Assembly: GCA_002878375.1 (NCBI GenBank)
Contig: NIRF01000006.1
Coordinates: forward strand, 1-64,000
Direction: 5' to 3'
DNA: 64,000 nucleotides
Source of the DNA: Dictyoglomus sp. NZ13-RE01
GTDB taxonomy: Bacteria > Dictyoglomota > Dictyoglomia > Dictyoglomales > Dictyoglomaceae
The position numbers and the translations under genes are program-made. The notes beneath the pieces were generated by a model. That model was given only the letters and a program-made list of their open reading frames with translations. It was not told the DNA's origin and did not search any database. Each line of letters begins with the position of its first letter. Position 1 is the first letter of the stretch. This document shows positions 27,139 to 36,987 of the stretch, piece by piece.

Positions 27139-30100
27139 TTATATAACAATTTTTATAGTTTTTAATTCAAAGGGTTTTACTTTTATTTTTATCTTTCTTC
27201 CATCAATAGGAAGTTCCCTGATATTTTCCTCTAGTAAATTGCATTCATAAGCCCTCTTTACAGAGAATGAAAATTCAAGTTCTATATCCCTCTCCCATCC
27301 AAAATATTCCGAAAATCTCAGTATAATTCCATCCCCATCTTCAGACCTTTTTAAAGCGGAAAATACAATATTGGGAGCATCCCAATTTATGAAGGTTTCC
27401 TTCGTCACCTTTCCCTTTAAAACCTTTGCAAATAAAGGTCTATTTAACTCTTCTGCAAACTTAATACAATCCCTCTTCCAATCACTACCATGTAATAAAA
27501 TGGAATAGATAAATTTATGTTCTCCTAAGTCTGCATAGAAATCAGGAATGGCAGGAGACCTTAGAAGAGTTAATCCTAAAATATTCTCCTTAATGCTATG
27601 TCCATGCTTCCCATTATTTAACAAGCTTATTCCAAAATCACCTTGAGAATAATTAATAAATCTTTGCACTGGAAACTCAAATTTTGCCTTATCCCAAGAG
27701 GTATTCTCATGGGTAAGTTTATAATAAATTCCATAAGGTATCTCATAATGACAAATATATGAATTGATATTTAATGGGAATAAAGCTCTCAACATCACTC
27801 TCTTCTCATTCCATAATATTTCTGTCTCTATATCTATCTTGGGAGTCTTTGAATAAACCACATATCTTTGTTTTATTGTAGAATTTCCAAAGGTTTTAAC
27901 AACCTCTATCTTTGCCCTTAAAGGTCCTTTTTCAACCACATTAATACTTTCTACCTTGCTTACCTCTTTACCATATTTTTCATAATCTAAAGCTATATCC
28001 CAAGCCTCCCAGCTTCTTGGTCTATCTGGATAAGCCCAAATTTGATTTCCCCTTCCTTCAAAAACTTCCCTTTTCCTTTCCTTATCATAAACTTGAATGG
28101 TACCATCACTATTAACCTTAAGGATAAGATATAAATTTTCTATCTCATTATCTCTTAATATAAGGTCAGAAATAATATTACAATCCTTCTTTTCTTTTAT
28201 AGGAAGAGTAATATAACTTAGAGGAGGTATTTCAATCTCAGGGGAATAAATCAGCCTCTTTTCGCCCTTTTGAGAAGGAATTATATTTCCATTCTCTGTA
28301 TAGACAGCCAAATTTTCATCTAAATCAATCTCCACCTTTAAAGGCTGTGGGTAGGATGTAGAGTTATAAACAAAAAGTATCAAACTATCCCCCACTATTT
28401 GTGGAAGCAAAGCTTCTTCTCTTAATATTTCCCTTAATTCTCTCTCTGTATCTTCATAAACTTCTCTAATAGATGAGCCTGGAAGTATATCATGAAATTG
28501 ATTTCTCAAGAATTTTTCCCAAAGACCACTCAAGTCTTTATAATTATTTGATTTCAAGAAGGAAAGAGTGCTCAATGACTCTAAAAGTATAAGATGATTT
28601 TCAACATCCCTATTTAACTTTTTTATTCTACCTTGGGTAGTGTATGTTCCTCTATGAAGTTCTAAATAAAGCTCCCCAAAATAGGTGGGAAGAATATCTG
28701 GAGCTTCCTCAAAAAACCTTAATGGCGACTCCATAATAACTTGAGGAATTCCAGGAAGATCCTTTATCTTTTCCCACCTTTCCAGCATCTCTCTTGTAGG
28801 TCCCCCTCCACCATCCCCATATCCAAAGGAGTATAAAGTAGATGGATAAATATCCTTTTGATCAAAATCTTCCCAATTATCAAGAATTTCTTTTATATCC
28901 ATCGTGGAATTATATCCACTTTTCTTACAAAATATATGAGCCTTAACCTTTGTTCCATCTATACCCTTCCAATAAAATAGGTCCACAGGAAATCTATTAG
29001 TCTCATTCCAAGTGAGCTTTGTAGTTGCAAAATAATCTATCCCTGATTTTTTTAATATCTGAGGAAGATTAGCATTAAATCCAAAGGTATCAGGAAGCCA
29101 AGCTACTTTACATTTCTTTCCAAATTCTCTTTCAAAAAACCTTTGGGCATACAAAAATTCTCTAACTAAGGTCTCTCCTCCTATTATCTGACAATCACTC
29201 TCAACCCACATTCCTCCTTCTACTATCCATCTGCCCTCTTTTACTCTTTCTTTAATTTTCTTATAAAGCTCTGGCTCCTCCTCTTTAATATCTTTGTAAA
29301 GTTGAGCTGAGGATTGCAAAAATTTAAAATCTCTAAATTCTTCCATTAGAGATAAAACCGTGGAAAAAGTTCTTTTTGCCTTCCTTATAGTTTCTTTTCT
29401 GGGCCAAAGCCATGCATAATCAATATGGGCATGTCCAAAAGCATATACTTTACCATTTACAGGATATTTACTTCTTAACCTTTTCAATTCTTCTTTCAAC
29501 TTATTTCCTTCTTGAATGATCTTTTCCCTTATCTCCTTTGGTAGTTGAAAATAAGAATCAGAGAATTTAGGTGGATTCCAAAGTTTATTTAATTCATTCT
29601 TCAAAATACGGGTTTCCTTAGCAATTTTAGAAAAGACATCAAAGGAGGATGGAAGCTCAATCTCTCTAAAAGCATTTTCCATTAGCTTCATTAACTCTCT
29701 TTTTAGCTCTCTTATATTGGTACTTTTAATGAGCTCCCATAAAGTATAAAAGGAAAGAAAGGATGAGTATAACTCCTCATCCCTCTGATATATTTCCGCC
29801 CTATTAAACTTAGGACTATACTGGTGTTCTCCAAACAGTCCTTTTGGTACAACCTCTGCCAAAAGTTCAAAACTTTCCTCCCTTTTTGGGTCAACTGTTA
29901 AAAGAATATCCTTATGATAGATATTTAAGCCACCCTTAGGAGAGCTATTTACGTATAAAAGTGCCTCCCCTCCAAAATCCAAGGAGAGATAAACAGGAGA
30001 TTCATAAATATTTTTTGGCAAGGAAAGCTTGGTATAGAACCATACAGGAAACTTCTCACTATTCCAATAATCTCCCACCCTTATCCTTTTCCAATGGAAA

Positions 30101-30234
30101 GAGGAATCATAAAGGGCGCTTTTCTCATCACTGAAAAACCAATCCTCAATACCCGCTCTATAAATTACAGTATAAGCATAAAGCTCATCCAACCAATGTG
30201 CCCACTGCCTCAAAATATATTCATAATTATCCAT
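27139..30234 (-). CDS. GH38 alpha-mannosidase
   Basis: Retaining zinc-dependent alpha-mannosidase, 1031 residues. The N-terminal 250 residues are an accessory beta/helical region. The catalytic barrel carries zinc ligands in GHAHIDYAWLWP (His270, Asp272) and nucleophile Asp382 in WLPDTFGFNANLPQIL. The remainder is the beta-sandwich region. No signal peptide, so it is cytosolic and trims imported mannosides. ATG 30234 is 2 nt after the core-MetE stop, an unexpected link between sugar breakdown and amino-acid genes. Confidence 0.93.
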   Translation of the reverse strand: MDNYEYILRQWAHWLDELYAYTVIYRAGIEDWFFSDEKSALYDSSFHWKRIRVGDYWNSEKFPVWFYTKLSLPKNIYESPVYLSLDFGGEALLYVNSSPKGGLNIYHKDILLTVDPKREESFELLAEVVPKGLFGEHQYSPKFNRAEIYQRDEELYSSFLSFYTLWELIKSTNIRELKRELMKLMENAFREIELPSSFDVFSKIAKETRILKNELNKLWNPPKFSDSYFQLPKEIREKIIQEGNKLKEELKRLRSKYPVNGKVYAFGHAHIDYAWLWPRKETIRKAKRTFSTVLSLMEEFRDFKFLQSSAQLYKDIKEEEPELYKKIKERVKEGRWIVEGGMWVESDCQIIGGETLVREFLYAQRFFEREFGKKCKVAWLPDTFGFNANLPQILKKSGIDYFATTKLTWNETNRFPVDLFYWKGIDGTKVKAHIFCKKSGYNSTMDIKEILDNWEDFDQKDIYPSTLYSFGYGDGGGGPTREMLERWEKIKDLPGIPQVIMESPLRFFEEAPDILPTYFGELYLELHRGTYTTQGRIKKLNRDVENHLILLESLSTLSFLKSNNYKDLSGLWEKFLRNQFHDILPGSSIREVYEDTERELREILREEALLPQIVGDSLILFVYNSTSYPQPLKVEIDLDENLAVYTENGNIIPSQKGEKRLIYSPEIEIPPLSYITLPIKEKKDCNIISDLILRDNEIENLYLILKVNSDGTIQVYDKERKREVFEGRGNQIWAYPDRPRSWEAWDIALDYEKYGKEVSKVESINVVEKGPLRAKIEVVKTFGNSTIKQRYVVYSKTPKIDIETEILWNEKRVMLRALFPLNINSYICHYEIPYGIYYKLTHENTSWDKAKFEFPVQRFINYSQGDFGISLLNNGKHGHSIKENILGLTLLRSPAIPDFYADLGEHKFIYSILLHGSDWKRDCIKFAEELNRPLFAKVLKGKVTKETFINWDAPNIVFSALKRSEDGDGIILRFSEYFGWERDIELEFSFSVKRAYECNLLEENIRELPIDGRKIKIKVKPFELKTIKIVI

Positions 30235-30236
30235 AA

Positions 30237-31265
30237 CTAATCCCCTAATTTAATAGTTATCTCGGAGGGATATCCTTCTTTTATTAGCTCTTCCCTTATC
30301 TCCGCTACAGCCTTAACAATATTCTCCATTTTGGCACGAGCTTCTTCCCAAGTCCTTGTTTTAAGTCCACAATCAGGGTCAACAAAAATCTGTTCTGGTC
30401 TAAAATATTTTAAGGCAGTTCTAATTCTATCCTTAATTTCTTCTACACTCTCTATCCTATGAGAATGCACATCTACTACTCCGAGCCCAACAAATTTTTC
30501 CTTAGGAAATCCAAAACTTTCTATAAGAGGATAAAGCTTGTCATAATTGTTTGTAAACTCTAAATCAAACTGATGAACTGGAAAGTTAACAACATCCTTC
30601 CATATAGGTCTAAAATCTCCATAGCATATATGGGTTATTATAAAACTTCTAAGTCCCCTTGTGGCTATTTTAAAGGCTTCCTTTGCAATGTCAATTTCCT
30701 CAGGATGGGTAGGAACTGCAGGCTCATCAATTTGAACAAACAAAGCTCCTGCCTTTTCCAAATCTAAAGCCTCCTGATTAATGATCTCCGCAAGATCCAA
30801 AACTAAATCCCTCTTATTATCATAATATTCATTAAAGGACCAATCCGCAATAGTGTAAGGACCTGTCAACATCCCCTTTACTGGTTTTTTAGTTAGGCTT
30901 TGAGCAAACTTAAACATATCCACTGTAATTGGCTTTGTTCTTTTCACCTTTCCAATAACTATTGGCTTTTTGTAATATCTATTCCCATAGGATCTAACAA
31001 GCCCACTTATAGTAAATCCCTCTAAGTTCTCTGCAAAATATGTTGCCATATCTCCTCTTTCCATCTCTCCATGGACCAATACATCTACTCCAATTTCTTC
31101 CTGCATCCTTATAACCTCTTCTGTTGCTTTCAATTCCAGCTCATGCAATGTGGAATAAGAAATGAGACCTTTAGCATACTGATTTCTTGCCTTAACCAAA
31201 TAATCTGGCTTAGGAAAACTTCCCACACTTGTAACAGGTAATATAGGTAATTTTATCTCCTTCAT
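30237..31265 (-). CDS. Core-MetE methionine synthase with intact zinc site
   Basis: 342 residues, equal to the catalytic C-terminal barrel of cobalamin-independent methionine synthase without the N-terminal half. Zinc ligands corresponding to MetE His641, Cys643, Glu665 and Cys726 are His212 and Cys214 (HICYGDF), Glu236 (FDLEFTN) and Cys299 (DPDCGLKTR). HGEMERGD and QIDEPA also match. It should transfer a methyl group to homocysteine. Core-MetE proteins in archaea and some bacteria use donors other than methyl-folate; the donor here is unknown. It overlaps its paralogue by 4 nt, and homocysteine-forming genes are divergent. Confidence 0.88.
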   Translation of the reverse strand: MKEIKLPILPVTSVGSFPKPDYLVKARNQYAKGLISYSTLHELELKATEEVIRMQEEIGVDVLVHGEMERGDMATYFAENLEGFTISGLVRSYGNRYYKKPIVIGKVKRTKPITVDMFKFAQSLTKKPVKGMLTGPYTIADWSFNEYYDNKRDLVLDLAEIINQEALDLEKAGALFVQIDEPAVPTHPEEIDIAKEAFKIATRGLRSFIITHICYGDFRPIWKDVVNFPVHQFDLEFTNNYDKLYPLIESFGFPKEKFVGLGVVDVHSHRIESVEEIKDRIRTALKYFRPEQIFVDPDCGLKTRTWEEARAKMENIVKAVAEIREELIKEGYPSEITIKLGD

Positions 31266-32239
31266 CTTCTTTCACCTCTTACCAAATTTACTCCTTTTGC
31301 TAAATTTACAAGCTTTTCATAAGCTCTTTCTCTCGGTAGATACTCTAATCCACAGCTGGGATTAACAAAAAGCCTTTCTTCGGGAACATACTCTAATGCT
31401 TTTTCCACTAAACTTTTTATCTGTTCTGGGGTCTCCAACTTTGTATTCCTTGCATCCACAATTCCATATCCAAGAGCCAAATTCTTAGGAAAATCCCTCA
31501 ATATTTCAAAATTTTCCTTTCTTGATACAAAATCTATCCCAAAGGTATCTATATTAAGCCTTGATATCTCCTTTCTCAAAGGTAAAACAGTATAAAAATA
31601 GGTGTATATAGCTAAGTTACCACTAAAGTACCTTCTTATCCTGTTATAAATATCTACCAGTAGATCAAAATCTTCTGGATAGTATAAAATAGAAGGCTCA
31701 TTAAACTGTAAATACTTTACTCCCTCTTTGTCTAAAAGCTTTACCTCCTCTATTAGAGCGTCAGTATATGCATTACTCAATTCCGCTATGCTTTTATAAT
31801 ATTCATCTCTGCTTAATCTTGCCAATGTATATGGTCCTGTTAATACAGCCTTAACGGGCACATTCTTTGCAAAATCTTGAGCCCTTTTCCAATCTTCTAA
31901 AATAATTGGCTCTCTCCATTTTATTTTTCCTACCACAACGGGCTGTCTATAATAGGTGTTATTGTCAAAATACCTGAAAAGTCCTCCAATCTCTATTCCA
32001 TCAAGCTTTTTAGCAATATAACTCTGACCATCCTCCCATCTTATCTGTCCATCAGTTATTAATTCTACTCCTGCAGAGATCTGCTCTTCTATAACCTCTT
32101 TCGTAACCTCATCAAAAACCCTCTCCAGTTCCTCTTTACTAATCTTACCTTGATCATAAGCATGAATAGCCTTTCTCAATTTTGCCTCTCTTGGTGGATT
32201 AGGAATTTTAGGATAATGATCAACAACTGTTATAATCAT
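31262..32239 (-). CDS. MetE-family protein lacking the zinc site
   Basis: 325-residue paralogue of the next gene with the same barrel fold (LTGPYTLARLS, LQFNEPSILYYP, NPSCGLEYLPRERA). The zinc site is broken: the His-x-Cys position reads TYF (213-215), Glu236 is Asp, and only the last Cys remains (C295 region). The aspartate of the QIDEP motif is Asn180. It probably does not bind the homocysteine-activating zinc and may bind the methyl donor or act as a partner, as the inactive N-terminal barrel does in full MetE (inference). Start ATG 32239, 6 nt after AGGAGG; ATG 32245 directly abuts that site. Confidence 0.82.
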   Translation of the reverse strand: MIITVVDHYPKIPNPPREAKLRKAIHAYDQGKISKEELERVFDEVTKEVIEEQISAGVELITDGQIRWEDGQSYIAKKLDGIEIGGLFRYFDNNTYYRQPVVVGKIKWREPIILEDWKRAQDFAKNVPVKAVLTGPYTLARLSRDEYYKSIAELSNAYTDALIEEVKLLDKEGVKYLQFNEPSILYYPEDFDLLVDIYNRIRRYFSGNLAIYTYFYTVLPLRKEISRLNIDTFGIDFVSRKENFEILRDFPKNLALGYGIVDARNTKLETPEQIKSLVEKALEYVPEERLFVNPSCGLEYLPRERAYEKLVNLAKGVNLVRGERR

Positions 32240-32263
32240 GCCCATCCTCCTTTTACTTAAATA

Positions 32264-33946
32264 TTATTCTTCATAAATATCCCTTAATACAGCACCTTTA
32301 CTAGCAGAAGTTACAAGCTTTGCATACCTTCTAAGATAGGAAAATTCTATTTCTTTTTTAACAGGCTTCCAATTTTTCCTTCTATTTTCCAATTCTTCAT
32401 CACTAACTTTTACATTCAATCTTCTTCCAGGTATATCTATTTCAATGATATCTCCATCCCTTAATAGAGCAATTGGACCTCCTTCTGCTGCTTCTGGAGA
32501 AATATGTCCAATAGCAGATCCCCTGCTTCCTCCTGAAAATCTTCCATCCGTGATAAGAGCGACATCCTCATCAAGTCCCATACCTGCCAGAGCAGATGTG
32601 GGTCCCAACATTTCCCTCATTCCTGGTCCTCCCTTTGGTCCTTCATATCTTATTACAACTACGTCTCCCCTCTTAATCTTACCCCCATAAATATCTTTAA
32701 TTGCAGATTCTTCACTGTCAAAAACCCTTGCAGGTCCTTCATGTTTTAACATTTTGGGACTTACTGCGGACTTCTTAACTACTGCTCCTTCTGGTGCCAA
32801 ATTGCCATAAAGTATAACTATACCTCCATCCTTCGCATAAGGCTCCTCCAATGGTTTTATAACATTTCTATCTCTAATTTCTGCGGATTTTGCAATCTCT
32901 CCAATGGTCTTCCCTGATACCGTTAAAGCATTTGGCTCTATGAGATTACCTTTCAAAAGCTCTTTCAATACTGCAGGAATACCTCCAGCCTCGTGAAGAT
33001 CCTGAATATGCTGGGAAGAAGCGGGACTGAGTTTACAAATATTTGGAGTCCTATCACTAATCCTCTGAAAGACATCTAAAGGCAAATCTACCTTTGCCTC
33101 CTTCGCTATAGCAAGAAGATGAAGAACAGTATTGGTAGAGCCACCAAGAGCCATATCTACTGCTATAGCATTCTCGAAGGCTTCTCTTGTTAATATATCT
33201 CTTGCCTTAATATTATCTTTTACCAACTGTACTATTCTTTTCCCAGCCTCTTTAGATAATCTTTTTCTCATTCCATCATAGGCAAAAGGAAGAGTACCGT
33301 TAAAGGGTAGAGCTATCCCAAGGGCTTCGCTCAAACAATTCATGGTATTTGCAGTAAACATACCAGAACAAGAGCCACATCCAGGACATGCATACTGCTC
33401 CAATTCGTATAATTCTTCTTCTCTCATAGTACCTGCCTTAACTTTTCCAATACCTTCAAACACACTAATTAAATCTACATCCATTCCTCTCCATCTTCCC
33501 GCCAACATAGGACCACCACTTAATATCAAAGAGGGAAGATTTAATCTTGCTGCTGCCATAAGCATACCTGGAACTATCTTATCACAGTTTGTTATTAGTA
33601 TAATTCCATCAAGTTGATAAGCTTCTACCATTGCTTCTATAGAATCTGCAATTAGCTCCCTACTAGCTAAAGAATACTTCATTCCTTTATGTCCCATTGC
33701 AATACCATCACATATACCAATAACTCTAAATTCCATTGGTGTTCCGCCTGCCTGTAAAATTCCATCTTTTACATATCTACTCACTATATCCAGATGTACA
33801 TGTCCTGGGATCATCTCATTTCCAGAATTTACAACCCCAATTAAAGGTTTCTCTAAATCCTCCGGGGTATATCCCATAGCATAGAACAAAGATCTATGAG
33901 GAGCCTTTTCTAATCCCTTCTTAACACTATCACTTCTCAATTTCAT
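32264..33946 (-). CDS. ilvD: Dihydroxy-acid dehydratase
   Basis: Dehydrates dihydroxy acids to 2-keto acids in valine, isoleucine and leucine synthesis. Iron-sulfur ligand motifs are [10 protein letters not shown] and [19 protein letters not shown]. 560 residues. Other ilv genes are absent here. Sugar-acid dehydratases share this family, and the sugar-enzyme neighbours make that worth testing, but the sequence blocks are those of the IlvD branch. It starts 12 nt after the alcohol dehydrogenase. Confidence 0.9.
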   Translation of the reverse strand: MKLRSDSVKKGLEKAPHRSLFYAMGYTPEDLEKPLIGVVNSGNEMIPGHVHLDIVSRYVKDGILQAGGTPMEFRVIGICDGIAMGHKGMKYSLASRELIADSIEAMVEAYQLDGIILITNCDKIVPGMLMAAARLNLPSLILSGGPMLAGRWRGMDVDLISVFEGIGKVKAGTMREEELYELEQYACPGCGSCSGMFTANTMNCLSEALGIALPFNGTLPFAYDGMRKRLSKEAGKRIVQLVKDNIKARDILTREAFENAIAVDMALGGSTNTVLHLLAIAKEAKVDLPLDVFQRISDRTPNICKLSPASSQHIQDLHEAGGIPAVLKELLKGNLIEPNALTVSGKTIGEIAKSAEIRDRNVIKPLEEPYAKDGGIVILYGNLAPEGAVVKKSAVSPKMLKHEGPARVFDSEESAIKDIYGGKIKRGDVVVIRYEGPKGGPGMREMLGPTSALAGMGLDEDVALITDGRFSGGSRGSAIGHISPEAAEGGPIALLRDGDIIEIDIPGRRLNVKVSDEELENRRKNWKPVKKEIEFSYLRRYAKLVTSASKGAVLRDIYEE

Positions 33947-33958
33947 TTACCTCCCTCA

Positions 33959-35119
33959 CTATAAGCTCATTCTTAGTATATTTAGCACATCCTCTTTATA
34001 TAATTTCTTTGTATTTCCAATAGGTCCAAACATAACAGCCTTTTCACTCATCTCTTCCAAACGAGAATCATCTATACCTACCTTTGAAAGTTTTGTAGGA
34101 ACCCCAATGCTCTCATAAAACTCTATTAATTTTTCTATTCCTTTTAACCCTATCTCATAATCACTTCCCTCATCTGTAATTCCCCATACATTTCTCGCAA
34201 ATTGTGCGAACTTCCATGGAATTTCATCAATCACATACTTCATCCAATGTGGGAATACTATTGCAAGTCCAAGTCCATGCGGAATATCATATATGGCACT
34301 TATGGCATGTTCTATAGCATGGGTAGCCCAATCTTGCTCTTTACCAACCCCAATTATTCCATTTAGGGCATTAGTCCCACACCAAAGAATAACTCCTCTC
34401 GCCTCCACATCCTCAGGATTTTGAATTAATTTAGGAGTAGTTTCAATAACAGTCTTCATTATTGCCTCTGCAAATCTATCTTGAAGTATCGCATCAGACA
34501 CTTTATCAAAATACTGTTCAAAAACATGGGAAAGTATATCTACAATTCCATACAATGTATGGTTTAAGGGAACTGTTGTGGTATTTTTGGGGTCCAATAT
34601 GGAAAACTTTGGATATAGATATGGACTTGATATAGCTAATTTTTCCTCAGTCTCCATATTAGATATAACTGCATTTCCATTCATCTCCGAACCTGTAGCT
34701 GCAAGAGTTAATACTGTACCTATAGGAATAGATGGCTTTATTGGAATTCTCTTTTTAAATAGATCCCATACATCACCTTCATAAGAGAGCCCTGCAGAAA
34801 TAGCCTTTGCTGTATCTATTACACTTCCTCCTCCTACAGCTAAGATAAAATTAATATTATTTTCTCTAACCATTTCAATACCTTTTCTTACTAAATCTAC
34901 TCTGGGATTTGGCTTTACCCCTTCCAGCTCAAAAATTTTAATATTTTCTTGTCTAAGTAGGAAAACTACTCTATCGTATAGCCCAATTTTTTTAATACTT
35001 CCTTGCCCAAGCACTAATAAAACTTTATCTCCATATAACTTTGTCTCCTTACCTACCTCATTGGTTGCATCTATTCCAAAAATTATCTTTGTCGGATTAT
35101 GAAATACAAAATTTCTCAT
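33959..35119 (-). CDS. Iron-containing alcohol dehydrogenase, YqhD/BdhA type
   Basis: NAD(P)H-dependent alcohol/aldehyde oxidoreductase, 386 residues. The nucleotide loop is GGGSVIDTAKAI (96-107). Metal ligands Asp194, His198, His267 and His281 are all present (VDILSH, WATHAIEHA, IPHGLGLA). The substrate is probably an aldehyde produced in fermentation or stress. First gene of the mixed minus-strand operon, with AAGGAGGG upstream and a strong promoter at 35151-35179. Confidence 0.93.
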   Translation of the reverse strand: MRNFVFHNPTKIIFGIDATNEVGKETKLYGDKVLLVLGQGSIKKIGLYDRVVFLLRQENIKIFELEGVKPNPRVDLVRKGIEMVRENNINFILAVGGGSVIDTAKAISAGLSYEGDVWDLFKKRIPIKPSIPIGTVLTLAATGSEMNGNAVISNMETEEKLAISSPYLYPKFSILDPKNTTTVPLNHTLYGIVDILSHVFEQYFDKVSDAILQDRFAEAIMKTVIETTPKLIQNPEDVEARGVILWCGTNALNGIIGVGKEQDWATHAIEHAISAIYDIPHGLGLAIVFPHWMKYVIDEIPWKFAQFARNVWGITDEGSDYEIGLKGIEKLIEFYESIGVPTKLSKVGIDDSRLEEMSEKAVMFGPIGNTKKLYKEDVLNILRMSL

Positions 35120-35150
35120 TTTTTTCCCTCCTTACTTTCAAATTTTAAAA

Positions 35151-35179
35151 ATTATATGGTAATAATTATGATAATACAA
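35151..35179 (-). promoter_or_regulatory. Promoter of the alcohol dehydrogenase-ilvD-MetE-glycosidase operon
   Basis: On the minus strand TTGTAT (35174-35179), a 17-nt spacer and TATAAT (35151-35156). Its -35 box is only 23 nt from that of the divergent homocysteine promoter. Confidence 0.7.
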
Positions 35180-35202
35180 GATTAAAATTTTTAAAATTAT
35201 TC

Positions 35203-35231
35203 TTGCTTAATTCAGAGTATTTTGGTATAAT
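35203..35231 (+). promoter_or_regulatory. Promoter of the homocysteine-biosynthesis operon
   Basis: TTGCTT (35203-35208), a 17-nt spacer and TATAAT (35226-35231). The predicted start near 35238 gives a leader of about 115 nt. Confidence 0.7.
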
Positions 35232-35237
35232 TCCAAC

Positions 35238-35353
35238 TTAAAAATTATAAAAGGGATAGTGGAGGTGGTGACAGTGGTATGGATCATGCCTTGCCCGAAA
35301 AGGGCATTTCAGAGCAATAAATATAACAAAAAACTTGAAAGGGAGGTATTAGA
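35238..35353 (+). promoter_or_regulatory. Structured leader with competing hairpins
   Basis: GGTATG (35276-35281) can pair with CATGCC (35285-35290). The same ATGCC can instead pair with GGCAT (35303-35307). TGCCC (35292-35296) can pair with GGGCA (35302-35306) around GAAAA. These are mutually exclusive, as in riboswitches or attenuators. No T-run is present, so any control would be at translation or stability. It does not match the SAM-I core; no known class is recognised. Confidence 0.45.
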
Positions 35354-36577
35354 ATGGCAAAAACCATTGAAGAGATTAATGAGAAAATTCGTGAGGGTAA
35401 AGCAGTAGTTGTTACAGCGGAGGAAATGATTGATATAGTAAGAGAGAAGGGAGTAGAAAAAGCAGCAAAAGAGGTAGATGTAGTTACCACTGGCACCTTT
35501 GGTATTATGTGTTCCTCAGGTATATATTTTAATATAGGGCATACTAAACCAAGAATAAAGCTTGGAGGAGGAAAGGTATATCTAAATAATGTGCCCGCCT
35601 ATGCAGGTTTTGCTGCAGCAGACCTATTCTTAGGAGCAAATGCTCTTCCCGATGATGATCCAAGAAATAGATACTATCCAGGAGATTTTGAATATGGCGG
35701 TGGACATGTTATAGAAGACTTAGTTTCTGGGAAAGAAATACTATTAACAGCTACTGCCTATGGTACAGACTGCTATCCAAGGAAAAGTCTTAATGCTTAT
35801 ATTACAATAAACGATCTAAACGAAGCAGTCCTCTTCAATATAAGAAATGCCTATCAAAATTATAATGTTGCAGTAAACCTATCGAATAGACCTATCTATA
35901 CGTATATGGGATTTTTAAAACCAAAACTTGGTAATGCCAACTATAGTAGTGCAGGACAGCTTTCTCCTCTTCTAAATGATCCCTTTTATAAAACTATTGG
36001 GATAGGAACAAAGATATTCTTAGGAGGAGGAATAGGATATGTAGCATGGCATGGAACTCAACACAATCCTAATGTTCCAAGAACTGAAAGAGGTGTCCCA
36101 AAGGTAGGAGCTGGCACCCTTGCAGTAATAGGAGATCTAAAAGGAATGAGTCCTAAATGGCTAAGAGGAGTAAGCATGAAAGGCTATGGGGTATCTCTTG
36201 CAGTAGGTATTGGAGTGCCTATTCCTATTTTGGATGAAGAAATAGCCTTCTACACATCTATAAGTGATGATGAAATTTATGCCCCTGTAGTAGACTATAG
36301 CTCTACCTATCCAAATAGAGAACCTGACATAATTACAGAAGTAACATACAAACAACTAAGAAGTGGAGAGATTGAAGTATTAGGGAAAAAAGTACCTACA
36401 AGTCCCCTCTCCAGTTATGTAAAAGCAAGAGAGATTGCCAACATATTAAAGGATTGGATAAAGACTGGAAAATTCCTATTAACAAAACCATCTGCCCCCA
36501 TTCCCGGACCAGAATCAGGAATTAAATTTAAGCCCTTCTCTGGGAGAGAAATAAAGGAGGAGGTAAAAGAGAAATGA
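35354..36577 (+). CDS. DUF39 homocysteine biosynthesis protein (aspartate-semialdehyde sulfurtransferase)
   Basis: 407 residues of the DUF39/COG1900 family, which in methanogens converts aspartate semialdehyde to homocysteine with sulfide, bypassing homoserine activation. Conserved Cys53 (GIMCSSGIYFNIGHTKP) and Cys140 (AYGTDCYPRK) are candidates for persulfide chemistry. Glycine-rich GIGTKIFLGGGIGYVAWHG follows. No CBS domains are seen. GGGAGG lies 7 nt before the ATG. It overlaps the NIL-ferredoxin partner by 4 nt, the standard pairing for the family. Confidence 0.9.
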   Translation: MAKTIEEINEKIREGKAVVVTAEEMIDIVREKGVEKAAKEVDVVTTGTFGIMCSSGIYFNIGHTKPRIKLGGGKVYLNNVPAYAGFAAADLFLGANALPDDDPRNRYYPGDFEYGGGHVIEDLVSGKEILLTATAYGTDCYPRKSLNAYITINDLNEAVLFNIRNAYQNYNVAVNLSNRPIYTYMGFLKPKLGNANYSSAGQLSPLLNDPFYKTIGIGTKIFLGGGIGYVAWHGTQHNPNVPRTERGVPKVGAGTLAVIGDLKGMSPKWLRGVSMKGYGVSLAVGIGVPIPILDEEIAFYTSISDDEIYAPVVDYSSTYPNREPDIITEVTYKQLRSGEIEVLGKKVPTSPLSSYVKAREIANILKDWIKTGKFLLTKPSAPIPGPESGIKFKPFSGREIKEEVKEK

Positions 36578-36987
36578 GGACTGAAAGAATTGTGCTCCAT
36601 TTTCCAAAACATTTAGCGGACAAGCCTGTAATAGTTAATCTGGTCCGGAAATTTGATTTAGATTTCAACATTCTTAAGGCAACAATAACTCCAGATGAGG
36701 AAGGAGTAATGGTCTTAGAAATTACTGGAGAGGAAGAGAACTTTCAAAAAGGAATCCAGTATTTGAAAGAATTAGAAGTAAAGATCCAGCCTTTGTCTCA
36801 AGATGTAATATGGGATGAGACAAGATGTACCCATTGTGGTTATTGTGTAAGCTATTGCCCTACTAAAGCCTTACAAAGGGACGAAAAAACCTATATGGTT
36901 AGTTTTGATCCCCAAAAATGTACCACCTGTGGGATATGCGTTGAGATCTGTCCCTACAAAGCAATGGAGATAAGGTTAGTTATTTAA
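36574..36987 (+). CDS. NIL-domain ferredoxin, partner in homocysteine synthesis
   Basis: 137 residues. A NIL ligand-binding domain (about 1-75) is followed by two [4Fe-4S] motifs, CTHCGYCVSYCP (85-96) and CTTCGICVEICP (116-127). It probably supplies electrons for the sulfur transfer catalysed by the upstream DUF39 protein. Its stop codon overlaps the stop of the convergent ktrA gene by 4 nt. Confidence 0.9.
   Translation: MRTERIVLHFPKHLADKPVIVNLVRKFDLDFNILKATITPDEEGVMVLEITGEEENFQKGIQYLKELEVKIQPLSQDVIWDETRCTHCGYCVSYCPTKALQRDEKTYMVSFDPQKCTTCGICVEICPYKAMEIRLVI

Noticed and set aside
32445..33617. Open frames opposite ilvD
   Set aside because: They are codon-bias shadows of the IlvD frame with no recognisable domain.
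35276..35310. Leader as an SMK (SAM-III) or SAM-I riboswitch
   Set aside because: Short similarity to ATGCCTTG...CCGAAAGGGG of SMK boxes, but the rest of the fold and the SAM-I core are missing.
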